NCBI GenBank assembly: GCA_023382975.1
Contig: JAHDXO010000017.1
Location: 62,001 to 126,000 of the forward strand
Length of the DNA stretch: 64,000 bases
Reading direction: 5' to 3'
Source: Pirellulaceae bacterium
GTDB lineage: Bacteria; Planctomycetota; Planctomycetia; Pirellulales; Pirellulaceae
A program made the position numbers and the translations under genes. This document shows, one piece after another, positions 34,255-42,579 of the stretch (position 1 is the stretch's first letter; the number at the start of each line of letters is the position of its first letter). Below the pieces are notes generated by a model. It saw only the letters and a list, made by a program, of their open reading frames with translations. It did no database searches and was not told where the DNA came from.

Positions 34255-35377
34255 CCTCCCGTTCTGGTTCCTTGCCGCTACGGTTCTTCCCAGTTTGGCG
34301 ATCAGTTTTCTGGCGGGCTTTGTCGTACGCCGCTGCGCGCCGCGGTGGGGACTGGTCGATCATCCGGCTGCCCGTAAAGTCCATGTCACGCCGACGCCGT
34401 TGGGCGGCGGCTTGGCGATCTGGCTGGCCGTCGTCATGCCTCTGGCCGCGGGACAAGCCGCCTTGTGGCTCATTCACCGGGGCGTGATTGCCGCGGATTG
34501 GCTGCCTGCCATGGCGGCCGTCCATCTGGACGGACTGGTTCAGCAGAGCGGTCCGTTGTGGTGGTTGCTGGCCGCCGCCACGATCCTGATGCTGGTCGGC
34601 CTGGCCGACGACCGCTGGGGATTGGGCTGGAAGCCCCGACTGGCGGTTCAGTTTCTGATCGCCGCCGCATGCGTTGTCTGGCAGGGATGGCGATTGACCA
34701 TCTTCCTGGACGTGCCGATCCTGACGTGGACGCTGTCCGTGTTGTGGATTGTTGGATTGATCAATTCGTTCAACATGCTGGACAACATGGACGGTTTATC
34801 GGCCGGCATCGCGGCGATCGCCTCGACAATTCTGGCGGCCGTATTGCTGACAACGCCTGGTTCGAATTCGGGCGGACCGCAGTTGTTCGTCGGCGGATTC
34901 CTGTTGGTCCTGGTCGGGGCTCTGCTGGGTTTTCTGTGGCACAACCGACCGATCGCCCGATTGTTCATGGGAGATGCGGGCAGCTATTTCGTGGGTTTTT
35001 GCGTGGCGATTTCGACGTTGTTAGCAACCTTTGCCGATTACGGGGGCCAATCCCAGCACGCGGTTCTGGCACCCTTGGTCGTCATGGCAGTGCCCTTGTA
35101 CGATACGATCACCGTGATCTGGATCCGGATCCGCGAGGGCCGCAGTCCGTTTCAACCCGATAAGAACCACTTCTCGCATCGCCTCGTCGAACTCGGACTC
35201 ACCAAAGGCCAAGCCGTCCTCACGATCTACTTGACCACGATCACCTGCGGGCTGGGAGCACTGCTTCTGCGCCGGGTGGACGCGATCGGCGCTGGAATCA
35301 TCCTGCTGATCGTCTTCTGTATCCTGTCGCTGATCGCGATCCTCGAAGCCTCGGCCCGCCGCCGCTCACGATCATAA
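34244..35377 (+). CDS. WecA/TagO-type polyprenyl-phosphate HexNAc-1-phosphate transferase
   Basis: Enzymes of this MraY/WecA family start lipid-linked glycan synthesis by moving a HexNAc-1-phosphate from UDP-sugar to undecaprenyl phosphate in the inner membrane. The 377-residue protein has about ten helices and the family motifs: VGLADDRWGLGWK (Asp-rich motif), NSFNMLDNMDGLSAG (the NxxNxxDGxxG-type catalytic loop), RLFMGDAGSYFVGF and the cytoplasmic KNHFSHRLVELG, the HxH-type loop that marks WecA/TagO rather than MraY. It overlaps the DUF4416 gene by 11 bases. It could supply lipid-linked substrate for a surface polysaccharide; the GT genes at 9.5-13.7 kb are too far away to claim a single cluster. 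Confidence 0.88.
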   Translation: MTHDLPFWFLAATVLPSLAISFLAGFVVRRCAPRWGLVDHPAARKVHVTPTPLGGGLAIWLAVVMPLAAGQAALWLIHRGVIAADWLPAMAAVHLDGLVQQSGPLWWLLAAATILMLVGLADDRWGLGWKPRLAVQFLIAAACVVWQGWRLTIFLDVPILTWTLSVLWIVGLINSFNMLDNMDGLSAGIAAIASTILAAVLLTTPGSNSGGPQLFVGGFLLVLVGALLGFLWHNRPIARLFMGDAGSYFVGFCVAISTLLATFADYGGQSQHAVLAPLVVMAVPLYDTITVIWIRIREGRSPFQPDKNHFSHRLVELGLTKGQAVLTIYLTTITCGLGALLLRRVDAIGAGIILLIVFCILSLIAILEASARRRSRS

Positions 35378-35703
35378 CCCGTAGCACAGGCCGCCAGTCC
35401 CGCTCGGCACGGGTCTCCCGATCCCGCCGAAACGTCCGACCAAAGGTCTCCCGCAACTGCTGAGCCCTTCGGTCGATACGGTGGCTCGGTCGCGAGACCG
35501 GCCACAGCGCCGACCAGCCATAGCTCCGCGTTCCCGGTTTCACCTTCATGTTCCCGCGCCATCACGAGTTCGGACGGTGAGTCAGAGCGCAAAATGCCTC
35601 TGGCGAGCGGACGGAAGTCTCGCCTATAATGGCCCCGTTACTGGGACGAGGACTATCTAACGCAACGCCCCCCACGCGGGCGGCCCACGGGAACGGATCG
35701 GAA
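35378..35703. other. Intergenic region before the ketosynthase-like gene
   Basis: This 326-base spacer contains the -10-like box at 35625-35630. I see no other feature in it. Confidence 0.4.
35601..35630 (+). promoter_or_regulatory. Possible promoter of the ketosynthase-like gene
   Basis: A perfect -10 box, TATAAT (35625-35630), lies 74 bases before the start codon. The -35 candidate TGGCGA (35601-35606, 18-base spacing) is poor, so the promoter call rests mainly on the -10 box. Confidence 0.4.
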
Positions 35704-36969
35704 ATGGTGCAAAGCTGCGACGTCGTCATTACGGGAATCGGAGTGGTCAGTCCGATCGGCACCGGTCGCGAAGCCTATTGGAATTCTCTCATGGAGGGCC
35801 GCAGCGGAATTGCACCGCTGGCTCAGGCCGCCGATACCGACCTGCCGGTCCGGTTCGGCGGCGAGTTGAAGGATTTCGATGCGAAGCAATTCGTCAAGCC
35901 TCGCAAGAGTCTGAAGGTCATGTGCCACGAAATCCAAGTCGGCTACTCCGCGACCATGCTCGCCATGGACGACGCGAACCTGAAACAAGGATCCGTGGAC
36001 CCCGACCGTCTCGGAGTCGTGCTGGGCAGCGAGATGTTCTACTGCGAGTTGGAGGAGTTGGCCGACGCTTACCGGAAATGCGTGGTGGACGGCGAGATCA
36101 AGCCAGAATTGTGGGGGGAAGGCGCGATGAGCGATCTCTACCCACTGTGGATGTTGAAGTACTTGCCCAACATGGTTGCCTGTCATGCGGCCATCGCTTT
36201 GGACGCCCGAGGTCCGAACAACACGCTCACGTTGGACGAAGTATCGAGTCTGCTGGCCATGATCGAAGCGATTTGCGTCATTCAGCGCGGCGCGGCGGAC
36301 GTGATGTTGGCTGGCGGCATCGGCACGCGGGTCAATTTGACTCGCATGTTGTACCGGGGCGATAAAGCTTGGTCGCATCGCAACGACGACCCTGCCGGGG
36401 CCTGTCGGCCGTTCGACGCCGAGCGCGACGGCGGGGTGATCGGCGAAGGAGCGGGGGCCTTGGTGCTGGAGCGCCGCGAGTTTGCCGAGGCGCGGGGTGC
36501 GAAGATCCTGGCTCGGGTAGCAGGATTCGGCCGCAGCTTTGAGAGCGCCCGCGACCAACGCCCCATGCCGGGGATCGCAACGCGGAATTCGATTCAAGCC
36601 GCGCTCCGCAGTTCCGGACTGACGGCGGCTGACATTGGACACGTCAACTCGCACGGTTCGTCGATGGTCGAGCACGACCGGATGGAGGCTCTCGCGATCC
36701 GCGATTGTTTGGGCGATGTTCCGGTCACGGCCTTGAAGAGCTACTTCGGGTGCCTGGGTGCGGCGAGCGGTGCAGTCGAGGCGGCGGCCAGCGTGTTGGC
36801 GGTCGTCGAGGGACTTGTTCCGGCCACGCTGAACTACGAGCATCCGGACCCCGAATGTCCAGTGAATGTGATTCACGGCCAACCTTTGCGTGCGGAGAAC
36901 GGCACGGCTCTGCTTCTGAATCAGACCGAAACCGGACAGACCGCGGCCCTGGTGATCGGCCCTGCTTGA
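35704..36969 (+). CDS. Beta-ketoacyl-ACP synthase-like protein lacking the active-site cysteine
   Basis: The 421-residue protein aligns over its whole length with FabF-type condensing enzymes: ITGIGVVSPIG at the start, ARGPNNTLTLDEVSS in the nucleophile region, ACRPFDAERDGGVIGEGAGA, VNSHGSSMVEHDRMEA and ALKSYFGCLGAASGAVEA. In active enzymes the nucleophile region reads TACASS and the last motif GHxLGAAG. Here the Cys position is Glu179 and the second catalytic His is Cys350, while His318 and Lys345 remain. This cannot work as a normal condensing enzyme. Proteins with a replaced Cys include chain-length factors and decarboxylating KSQ domains, in which it is Gln. No acyl-carrier protein or other lipid gene adjoins. 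The role is unknown. Confidence 0.82.
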   Translation: MVQSCDVVITGIGVVSPIGTGREAYWNSLMEGRSGIAPLAQAADTDLPVRFGGELKDFDAKQFVKPRKSLKVMCHEIQVGYSATMLAMDDANLKQGSVDPDRLGVVLGSEMFYCELEELADAYRKCVVDGEIKPELWGEGAMSDLYPLWMLKYLPNMVACHAAIALDARGPNNTLTLDEVSSLLAMIEAICVIQRGAADVMLAGGIGTRVNLTRMLYRGDKAWSHRNDDPAGACRPFDAERDGGVIGEGAGALVLERREFAEARGAKILARVAGFGRSFESARDQRPMPGIATRNSIQAALRSSGLTAADIGHVNSHGSSMVEHDRMEALAIRDCLGDVPVTALKSYFGCLGAASGAVEAAASVLAVVEGLVPATLNYEHPDPECPVNVIHGQPLRAENGTALLLNQTETGQTAALVIGPA

Positions 36970-37009
36970 ACCGGTGACTGGCGTCGACTTGCCACAGGGG
37001 GACCGCCCG

Positions 37010-38746
37010 ATGCTGCTGGGCTTGGAGTACACGATCTGGGCCGTACTGCTGTTGTATTTGGCGGGCATGTTGGCCTTGGGGTGGTGGAGCCGCCGCCGGG
37101 CCGCCAGTCAAAGCGGCTATCTGATGGGCGACCGCCGCTTTGGCGTTCCCATGATGGTGATGCATGCCTTCGGCGCCGGCACCAATCCGGGCGACGCAGC
37201 CGGCGTGATCAGCGGCAGCGTGCAGACGGGCGCCTCGGGAGTCTGGGTATCGTGGCTGTGGATGTTCGGCACGCCGTTCTATTGGTTGATCGCGCCCTTG
37301 GTGCGGCGGATGCGGTGCCTGACGCTGGCGGACTATTTCGAAGAACGATTTGGCCGCGGCGCCGCGGCTCTGTATATCCTGGTCGCCTCGATCGGCATGG
37401 TGATCTGTTTGGCCAGCGTGTTGTTGGCGACGACCAGCACGATCCAGGGAATGATGGGGCGCGCCGCGACGCCCGACGCGGAAGCCTGGTTTCTGGGCAT
37501 TCTGCTGGTGTCGACTGCCACGTTCACGGTCTACTCGTACTGGGGCGGCATCGTGGCCGCGATCCGCACGGATTTCGTCCAAGGGTTGATGATGATCGCG
37601 TTGTCCTTCCTGGCCGTTCCGGCCGCGCTGAATCTGCCGACGGTGGGCGGGTTGAGCGGCATGCGTGAAACGCTGGCGGCGGCTTCGCAGGGCAGCGACA
37701 ACGATCTGCTTTCCCTGTTCGATCCCACTCGCTTCGATCTGCTGGTGGTCCTGCTGCTGTGCATCCAGGCGCCGCTGAGTGCCATGGCGTTGCCGCATCT
37801 GATCACCGTCTGCGGCGCGGGCAAGACCGAGTGGGAAGGACGGCTGGGATTCGCCGGCGGCAACATGCTCAAGCGGATCTGCACGATCGGCTGGGCGGTT
37901 CTCGGGTTGGCTTGGCTGGCTCATCTGATCCGACAAGGAGTGCCGGTGAACAATCAAGTCGCCGACGCGGCTTTCGGCGATTCCATTCGCGAGTTGCTCT
38001 CGCCGTTTTCGCAGGGCTTGATGCTGGCCTGCATCATGGCCGCCGCGATGTCGTCGGGAAACGCTTTCCAAGTGACCGTGGCTGGATTGTTCAGCGAAAA
38101 TCTCTACCGCCGCTACCTGCATCCCACGGCCAGCGACCATCAGGCGTTGATGGTCACCAAGATCGTCGGTCTGCTGTACGTACTGGTCTCCCTCCTGATG
38201 GCCATTGCGTTGCGCAGCTTGGTCGCGGCGATCATGGCCTACTTCACGATTTTGGCCTTGGTCGGGATCTCGACCGCCATGGGAATCCTGTGGCGCCGGA
38301 TGAACCAGACCGGCATGTATGCGGCCACGGCGCTGGCCGCGGCGGTGTATCTCGTCACACGCTACCGGATGCCCGATTTGATCGCCGGCGCCGAGACGAT
38401 GGATTTCGAATTGCTCGTGGCGTTGCTGACGCAGCACACCAAGGCGGTCGAGATCGGTGCCCCGTTGTTCGCCGGAGTCCTGGGTGGAATCGTCGGTTCG
38501 CTGCTGACTCGGCCACCGGATCCGACGGTGATCGACCGCTTCTTCACCAAGATCTACACGCCGATCGGACAAGAAGACCGACTCTCTCAGACGCTCGACG
38601 AAGCCGTTCCGCCGGACCAACGTTTGATGACCTGGGGCGGACTCTGGATCGTCAAGCCGTCGCGACAGAGTTGGGTAGGTTTCCTGGTGTTCTTAGGACT
38701 CTGCGTCGCCTGCATCCTGACCATGCTGGCCCTGCTCAAGATCTGA
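37010..38746 (+). CDS. Sodium:solute symporter family (SSS) transporter
   Basis: The 578-residue membrane protein has about 13 helices and the SSS pattern: DRRFGVPMMVMHAFGAGTNP, then GVWVSWLWMFGTPFYWLIAP and RRMRCLTLADYFEERFG, the conserved cytoplasmic loop after helix 3. Members import sugars, amino acids, nucleosides or vitamins together with sodium. The substrate here is unknown. The ATG at 37010 is chosen because AGGGGG lies about 9 bases upstream; an in-frame GTG at 36974 is the alternative. It lies 40 bases after the ketosynthase-like gene and could be cotranscribed with it. The C-terminal 100 residues are partly cytoplasmic (RFFTKIYTPIGQEDRLSQTL), followed by a last helix. Confidence 0.88.
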   Translation: MLLGLEYTIWAVLLLYLAGMLALGWWSRRRAASQSGYLMGDRRFGVPMMVMHAFGAGTNPGDAAGVISGSVQTGASGVWVSWLWMFGTPFYWLIAPLVRRMRCLTLADYFEERFGRGAAALYILVASIGMVICLASVLLATTSTIQGMMGRAATPDAEAWFLGILLVSTATFTVYSYWGGIVAAIRTDFVQGLMMIALSFLAVPAALNLPTVGGLSGMRETLAAASQGSDNDLLSLFDPTRFDLLVVLLLCIQAPLSAMALPHLITVCGAGKTEWEGRLGFAGGNMLKRICTIGWAVLGLAWLAHLIRQGVPVNNQVADAAFGDSIRELLSPFSQGLMLACIMAAAMSSGNAFQVTVAGLFSENLYRRYLHPTASDHQALMVTKIVGLLYVLVSLLMAIALRSLVAAIMAYFTILALVGISTAMGILWRRMNQTGMYAATALAAAVYLVTRYRMPDLIAGAETMDFELLVALLTQHTKAVEIGAPLFAGVLGGIVGSLLTRPPDPTVIDRFFTKIYTPIGQEDRLSQTLDEAVPPDQRLMTWGGLWIVKPSRQSWVGFLVFLGLCVACILTMLALLKI

Positions 38747-38762
38747 GGCGTGAATCTCGAAC

Positions 38763-38796
38763 CTGACAACTGCCCACTGACAACTGCCCACTGACA
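38763..38796. repeat. Tandem 14-bp repeat running into a start codon
   Basis: The unit CTGACAACTGCCCA occurs twice in full and then partly (CTGACA). The partial unit includes the A of the ATG of the next gene at 38796. Another copy lies on the other strand at 13700-13717. Confidence 0.75.
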
Positions 38797-39851
38797 TGAC
38801 CTGGAAACCTCTCGATCGAATGAACGCGGTGCTGGCCGGGCAAGCGGTTGACCGTTGGCCCTGGATTCCTTCGGTTTACGAACACGGCGCCCGGTTGCTG
38901 GGAAGGAGTCCCGGCGAAGTCAGCCGCGATGCCCAACTGATGGCCGAGGCTGCAATGACCGCCTATCGGATCTACCAGCACGACTTGGTCACCGTGGGCA
39001 TCGACATCTACAACATCGAGGCCGAGGCGTTTGGCTGTTCCTTGTCGGACGGAGCGGGCAAGAGCATTCCAGGAACGACCGCTCACCCGTTGGGCTCTGG
39101 GAACCTGGAACCTGAGAAACTGTCTATTCCGGAGCCTAGTTCCGCGAACCGCCTGGGCTTGATCGCCGACGCAGTGGATCGGGTCATCGACCGGATCGGC
39201 AACGAGGTCTGGGTCTATGCCTGCATGGGCGGTCCGTTTTCCCAAGCGGTCGAGTTGCGGGGATTCGAAGCGTTGATCTGCGACATTTACGAAAACCCGT
39301 CGGCGGTCCATGCGTTGTTGGACCGCACGGCCGAGTTGTCGGTCCAGCAAGCGTGTCGCCTGTCCGCCAAGGGAGCCGGCGTCAATTTGTTCGAGTCCTG
39401 GGCCACTCTGCCACTGATCGACCCGTCGATCTTCCAGAACTTCGTCGTGCCCTACAACAAGCGAGTGATCGACGCGGTTCGAAGCCGGTTCCGCACGCCT
39501 CCGCCCGCCGTGATCATGGGCGGCGATACAGCTCGCCTGATCGATTTCTTTTTACAAGCCGGCGCGGGCCTGATCGCCGCCGACTACATGACCGACTTCG
39601 CCTTCATGCGCGCCCGGATCGGCGATCACCCGATGATCATTCGCGGCTGTGTCGATCCCAAAATGATCGAGCGCGGCCAATGGGACAAGTTGGAAGCCAT
39701 GATCGACAAACTGGCCGACAAAGCCGCCGGCATGACCCGTTTCGTCTGGGGCTGCGGCTGCGTCTCCTACGACACCCCGCCCGAATCCCTGCTGAAATTC
39801 AAGCAAATGGCCCTGGCCGCCGACGCCCGTATTAGAAATCGCTTTATTTAA
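38796..39851 (+). CDS. Uroporphyrinogen decarboxylase/methylcobamide methyltransferase-family protein
   Basis: This 351-residue protein has the URO-D barrel pattern: a start with LDRMNAVLAGQAVDRWPWIP, VTVGIDIYNIEAEAFGC, EVWVYACMGGPFSQAVEL, the C-terminal GGDTARLIDFFLQAGAGLIA and a closing GCGCVSYDTPPESL. The last motif resembles the C-terminal HGC/GCx-ending of MtaA/CmuA-type corrinoid methyltransferases and other URO-D relatives more than true HemE, which has a GNLDP motif. The substrate is therefore unknown. It follows the SSS transporter by 49 bases, which are mostly the 14-bp repeat, and has no clear Shine-Dalgarno; an alternative later start is possible but would cut into the conserved N terminus. 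Confidence 0.75.
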   Translation: MTWKPLDRMNAVLAGQAVDRWPWIPSVYEHGARLLGRSPGEVSRDAQLMAEAAMTAYRIYQHDLVTVGIDIYNIEAEAFGCSLSDGAGKSIPGTTAHPLGSGNLEPEKLSIPEPSSANRLGLIADAVDRVIDRIGNEVWVYACMGGPFSQAVELRGFEALICDIYENPSAVHALLDRTAELSVQQACRLSAKGAGVNLFESWATLPLIDPSIFQNFVVPYNKRVIDAVRSRFRTPPPAVIMGGDTARLIDFFLQAGAGLIAADYMTDFAFMRARIGDHPMIIRGCVDPKMIERGQWDKLEAMIDKLADKAAGMTRFVWGCGCVSYDTPPESLLKFKQMALAADARIRNRFI

Positions 39852-40063
39852 CTTCCATCAAACAGCCCGTTAGTGGGTTTGCAGGTACGCGGTTTTCATG
39901 GTTCAATACATGCGACTTGCGAGATCTTGATTGACCGGGCGACTGTGGTCTACTGCGGAGGAACCGCCGGGACCATGGTCGCGAACATGCCTGCCTGTTG
40001 GAATCCCGCCTGCGGAATGCCTGCCTTCAACCTACATTCCAGAATCCCCGAGGAGGACACAAG

Positions 40064-41302
40064 ATGAGTCCAGCAACGTCTGCCGCCCACTGTCTGCCAT
40101 TGCGAGTCGAGCGTCCTTGTGGCAAGGAGACTTGCAGCGGCGAAGTGGTGGCGATCGACACGCCTTACGCGAAGGAAATCTACTTCCGGTGTGCTCCGAC
40201 GCTGTCCACCGAACGGGACACGGACTTCGAGCATCAAGTCCGACGCTTCTACGGGTGCCTGCCCCGCTTGCTCGAGCAATCAGGTGCCAGTCCCTCGAAC
40301 GTGGTTTTGGAACGCGTCTTTTTCGAAGACTTTGCCCGCGACATGAACACGTTTCAGCAGGTTCGCGCGGAAACGTACTACAAGGCGGGTGTTCCGGAGG
40401 ACGAATTGCCGGCGACGACGTACATCCAGCAACCCCCCTGCCGCCGCACGCAGAAGCTGGAGATGCAGATCTACGCCGTCGTGCCAAAAGCACCGGGCTC
40501 GATTTCCATCCGCACGATGTTCGACGAAACGACGAACACCACAGCCAAGTTGCTGGACATCGCCGGCTGCCGACATCTGTACGTGGCCGATATCAACGGA
40601 CTGTCGGGCGACGCGCTGAATCCAGGTACGTTCCGCGAGCAGAGCGACCGGATGTTCGAGAACTGCGCGCATCTGCTGGCGCAACACGGCGTGCGTTTCC
40701 CGGATGTCGTGCGGACTTGGTGCTATCTGTTCGACATCGACAACACGTATGCCGAATTCAACCTGTCGCGCAATGCGTTTTTCGCCCGCGAGGGGGTGAA
40801 GCGTCTGCCGGCCAGCACGGGCATCGAAGCTCGCCTGTGGCCCTTGGATGCGTTGTGCAGCATGGACATGTACGCGTTGCTGAACCCCGAAAGCGCGACG
40901 ATCGAACTGATGCATACTCCGACGCTGAACGAAGCGGCCGAATACGGGTCGTCGTTTGCCCGCGGCATGAAAGTGGACTTGCCCGACAAGACGATGCTGT
41001 TCATTTCGGGCACGGCCAGCATCGACGAGCGCGGCGTTACCGTCCACCTGGGCGACACCCGCAAGCAGATGGAACGGATGCTGCTGAACATCCGCGAACT
41101 GCTGGCCGCCCAAGGCGCCTCGTTCGCCAACCTGGTTCAGGCGGCATCGTTCCTGAAGCGAGCCGAGTATCTGGAGTTGTACGAACTGGTGCTGGACGAA
41201 TGGGGAATCAGCAAGCTGCCCAACACGTTCGTCGAGGCCGGCGTCTGCCGGCCTGAACTGCTGTGTGAGATGGAAGCCGTCGCGGTCATTCCGAAACGGT
41301 GA
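40064..41302 (+). CDS. Tandem RidA-like, chorismatase (FkbO/Hyg5)-like protein
   Basis: The 412-residue protein seems to contain two domains of the YjgF/RidA fold. The second is the clearer: LFISGTASIDERGVTVHLGD, then EAGVCRPELLCEMEAVAVIP at the end, which matches the closing strand of RidA proteins (RPxLLVExEAxA). The N-terminal part has ERVFFEDFARDMNTFQQVRA and NGLSGDALNPGTFREQSDRM. Two fused RidA-like domains of this size are typical of chorismatases such as FkbO and Hyg5, which cleave chorismate, but I cannot confirm the catalytic residues by eye. A strong GAGGAGG-type ribosome-binding site precedes ATG 40064. The gene stands alone, convergent with the ABC ATPase. Confidence 0.6.
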   Translation: MSPATSAAHCLPLRVERPCGKETCSGEVVAIDTPYAKEIYFRCAPTLSTERDTDFEHQVRRFYGCLPRLLEQSGASPSNVVLERVFFEDFARDMNTFQQVRAETYYKAGVPEDELPATTYIQQPPCRRTQKLEMQIYAVVPKAPGSISIRTMFDETTNTTAKLLDIAGCRHLYVADINGLSGDALNPGTFREQSDRMFENCAHLLAQHGVRFPDVVRTWCYLFDIDNTYAEFNLSRNAFFAREGVKRLPASTGIEARLWPLDALCSMDMYALLNPESATIELMHTPTLNEAAEYGSSFARGMKVDLPDKTMLFISGTASIDERGVTVHLGDTRKQMERMLLNIRELLAAQGASFANLVQAASFLKRAEYLELYELVLDEWGISKLPNTFVEAGVCRPELLCEMEAVAVIPKR

Positions 41303-41325
41303 CAGGGCTGGGATCCAAGGCGAGC

Positions 41326-41343
41326 GGCGGGCGTCAGCCCGCC
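41326..41343. terminator. GC-rich hairpin between convergent genes
   Basis: A perfect 7-bp stem, GGCGGGC and GCCCGCC, has a GTCA loop. It lies in the 130-base spacer between the chorismatase-like gene and the convergent ABC ATPase gene. There is no U-run, so it probably acts as a weak or factor-dependent terminator. Confidence 0.45.
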
Positions 41344-41432
41344 CCGTGGAATCGCGATCCAAGTAGGACACGAACCTGAGACTCCAGTCGGCAAGCGGCT
41401 GGGGATCTGGGCAAGGCGACGGTACGGCGAGT

Positions 41433-42575
41433 TCAGAGACGACAGCCGTCGCGAGGATCGAAAAGGTGGCAGGTCGACGGGTTCGCTCGCACGGCGACCA
41501 GGTCGCCCGGCCGGAAGGCATGTCCTGGCGGAACGCGGGCGGTGAAACGCTGGGACGCGGATTGCAGTTCCAGCCAGGTTTCCGGGCCAAAGGCTTGAAC
41601 CAGCAGCACCTCAGCCCGCCAATCTGCCGCGTCCGCGTCGCCGTGACTGGCATCGATCTCCAAGTGTTCCGGGCGTACGCCAAGGACGACTTGGCATTCG
41701 TGGTCGAGGCTCGTCGGGAGGCACAGTGTCTCTGGCCACCGCATCGCTTGATCCTCGGTGTGGAGCCACATTTGGCCGTTTCGCGAAACGAAGCGTGCAG
41801 GGAAGAAGTTCATTCGCGGGCTACCCATGAAGTGGCCCACGAAGCGATTGGCCGGCCGGTCGTAGACCTCCGTGGGCGTTCCGATCTGCTGGATGCGTCC
41901 CTCGTTCAGCACGACGATCCGCTGGCCCAACTGCATGGCCTCCTGCTGATCGTGCGTGACATGTACGGTCGTGATGCGCAAATCGCGCTGCCACAGCGCC
42001 AGCTCGCGGCGCAGTTCGTCGCGCAACGGGACGTCCAGACCGCTGAACGGTTCGTCCAGCAACAGAACGGACGGCCGCCGGACCAGGGCCCGTCCCAGGG
42101 CCACTCGCTGCTGTTGGCCGCCGGATAGCTCCGCGGGCCGCCGGTCGAGCAGATCTTTGATCCCCAGCAACTCGGCCGTCTCCGCCACGCGCCGCTGGAT
42201 CTCCTGTTTCTGGACGCGGCGCATCCGCAGCCCGAAGGCCATGTTGCCGAAGACGGTCAAGTGCGGATACAACGCGGCGGATTGAAACACCATCGCAACG
42301 TCGCGGTCCCGAGGCGGCAGGTGGTCGACTGGACGGTCGCCGATCCGAATCGCCCCGCCACTGGCCTTTTCCAAACCGGCGATCAGCCGTAGCGTGGTGG
42401 TCTTGCCGCATCCCGAAGGGCCGACCAAGACCGCCAATTCGCCAGCGGCAACGCGCAGCGTCAGATCGTCCACGGCCCGCAGTGGGCCGAAGTGTTTCCG
42501 CACATTGGTGAGGACCAGCTCAAACACCGGCGGTGACTTTCCGGGGCGGTTGCCTAACGAGGAACCTTGATCCAT
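41433..42575 (-). CDS. ABC transporter ATPase, MalK/UgpC type (orphan)
   Basis: The 380-residue protein has every ABC ATPase motif in order: Walker A GPSGCGKTTT, Q-loop VFQSAALYPHLTV, signature LSGGQQQRVALGRAL, Walker B SVLLLDEPFSGLD and H-loop HVTHDQQEA. After about residue 245 comes an OB/TOBE regulatory domain (VLGVRPEHLEI, PGDLVAVRANPSTCHLFD), as in carbohydrate-importing ATPases. No permease or binding protein gene is in the window, so it may serve a transporter encoded elsewhere. The start at 42575 gives a normal N terminus; 42587 is possible. Its start codon lies 4 bases from the start of the divergent radical SAM gene, so both promoters must lie inside the opposite gene or the starts are later. 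Confidence 0.9.
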   Translation of the reverse strand: MDQGSSLGNRPGKSPPVFELVLTNVRKHFGPLRAVDDLTLRVAAGELAVLVGPSGCGKTTTLRLIAGLEKASGGAIRIGDRPVDHLPPRDRDVAMVFQSAALYPHLTVFGNMAFGLRMRRVQKQEIQRRVAETAELLGIKDLLDRRPAELSGGQQQRVALGRALVRRPSVLLLDEPFSGLDVPLRDELRRELALWQRDLRITTVHVTHDQQEAMQLGQRIVVLNEGRIQQIGTPTEVYDRPANRFVGHFMGSPRMNFFPARFVSRNGQMWLHTEDQAMRWPETLCLPTSLDHECQVVLGVRPEHLEIDASHGDADAADWRAEVLLVQAFGPETWLELQSASQRFTARVPPGHAFRPGDLVAVRANPSTCHLFDPRDGCRL

Positions 42576-42579
42576 AGTT

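Noticed and set aside
39090-39140. Short insertion-like segment (GSGNLEPEKLSIPEPS) in the URO-D-family gene
   Set aside because: The DNA (CTGGGAACCTGGAACCTGAG) looks slightly repetitive, but there is no clear second copy or symmetry, so I cannot call it a repeat element.
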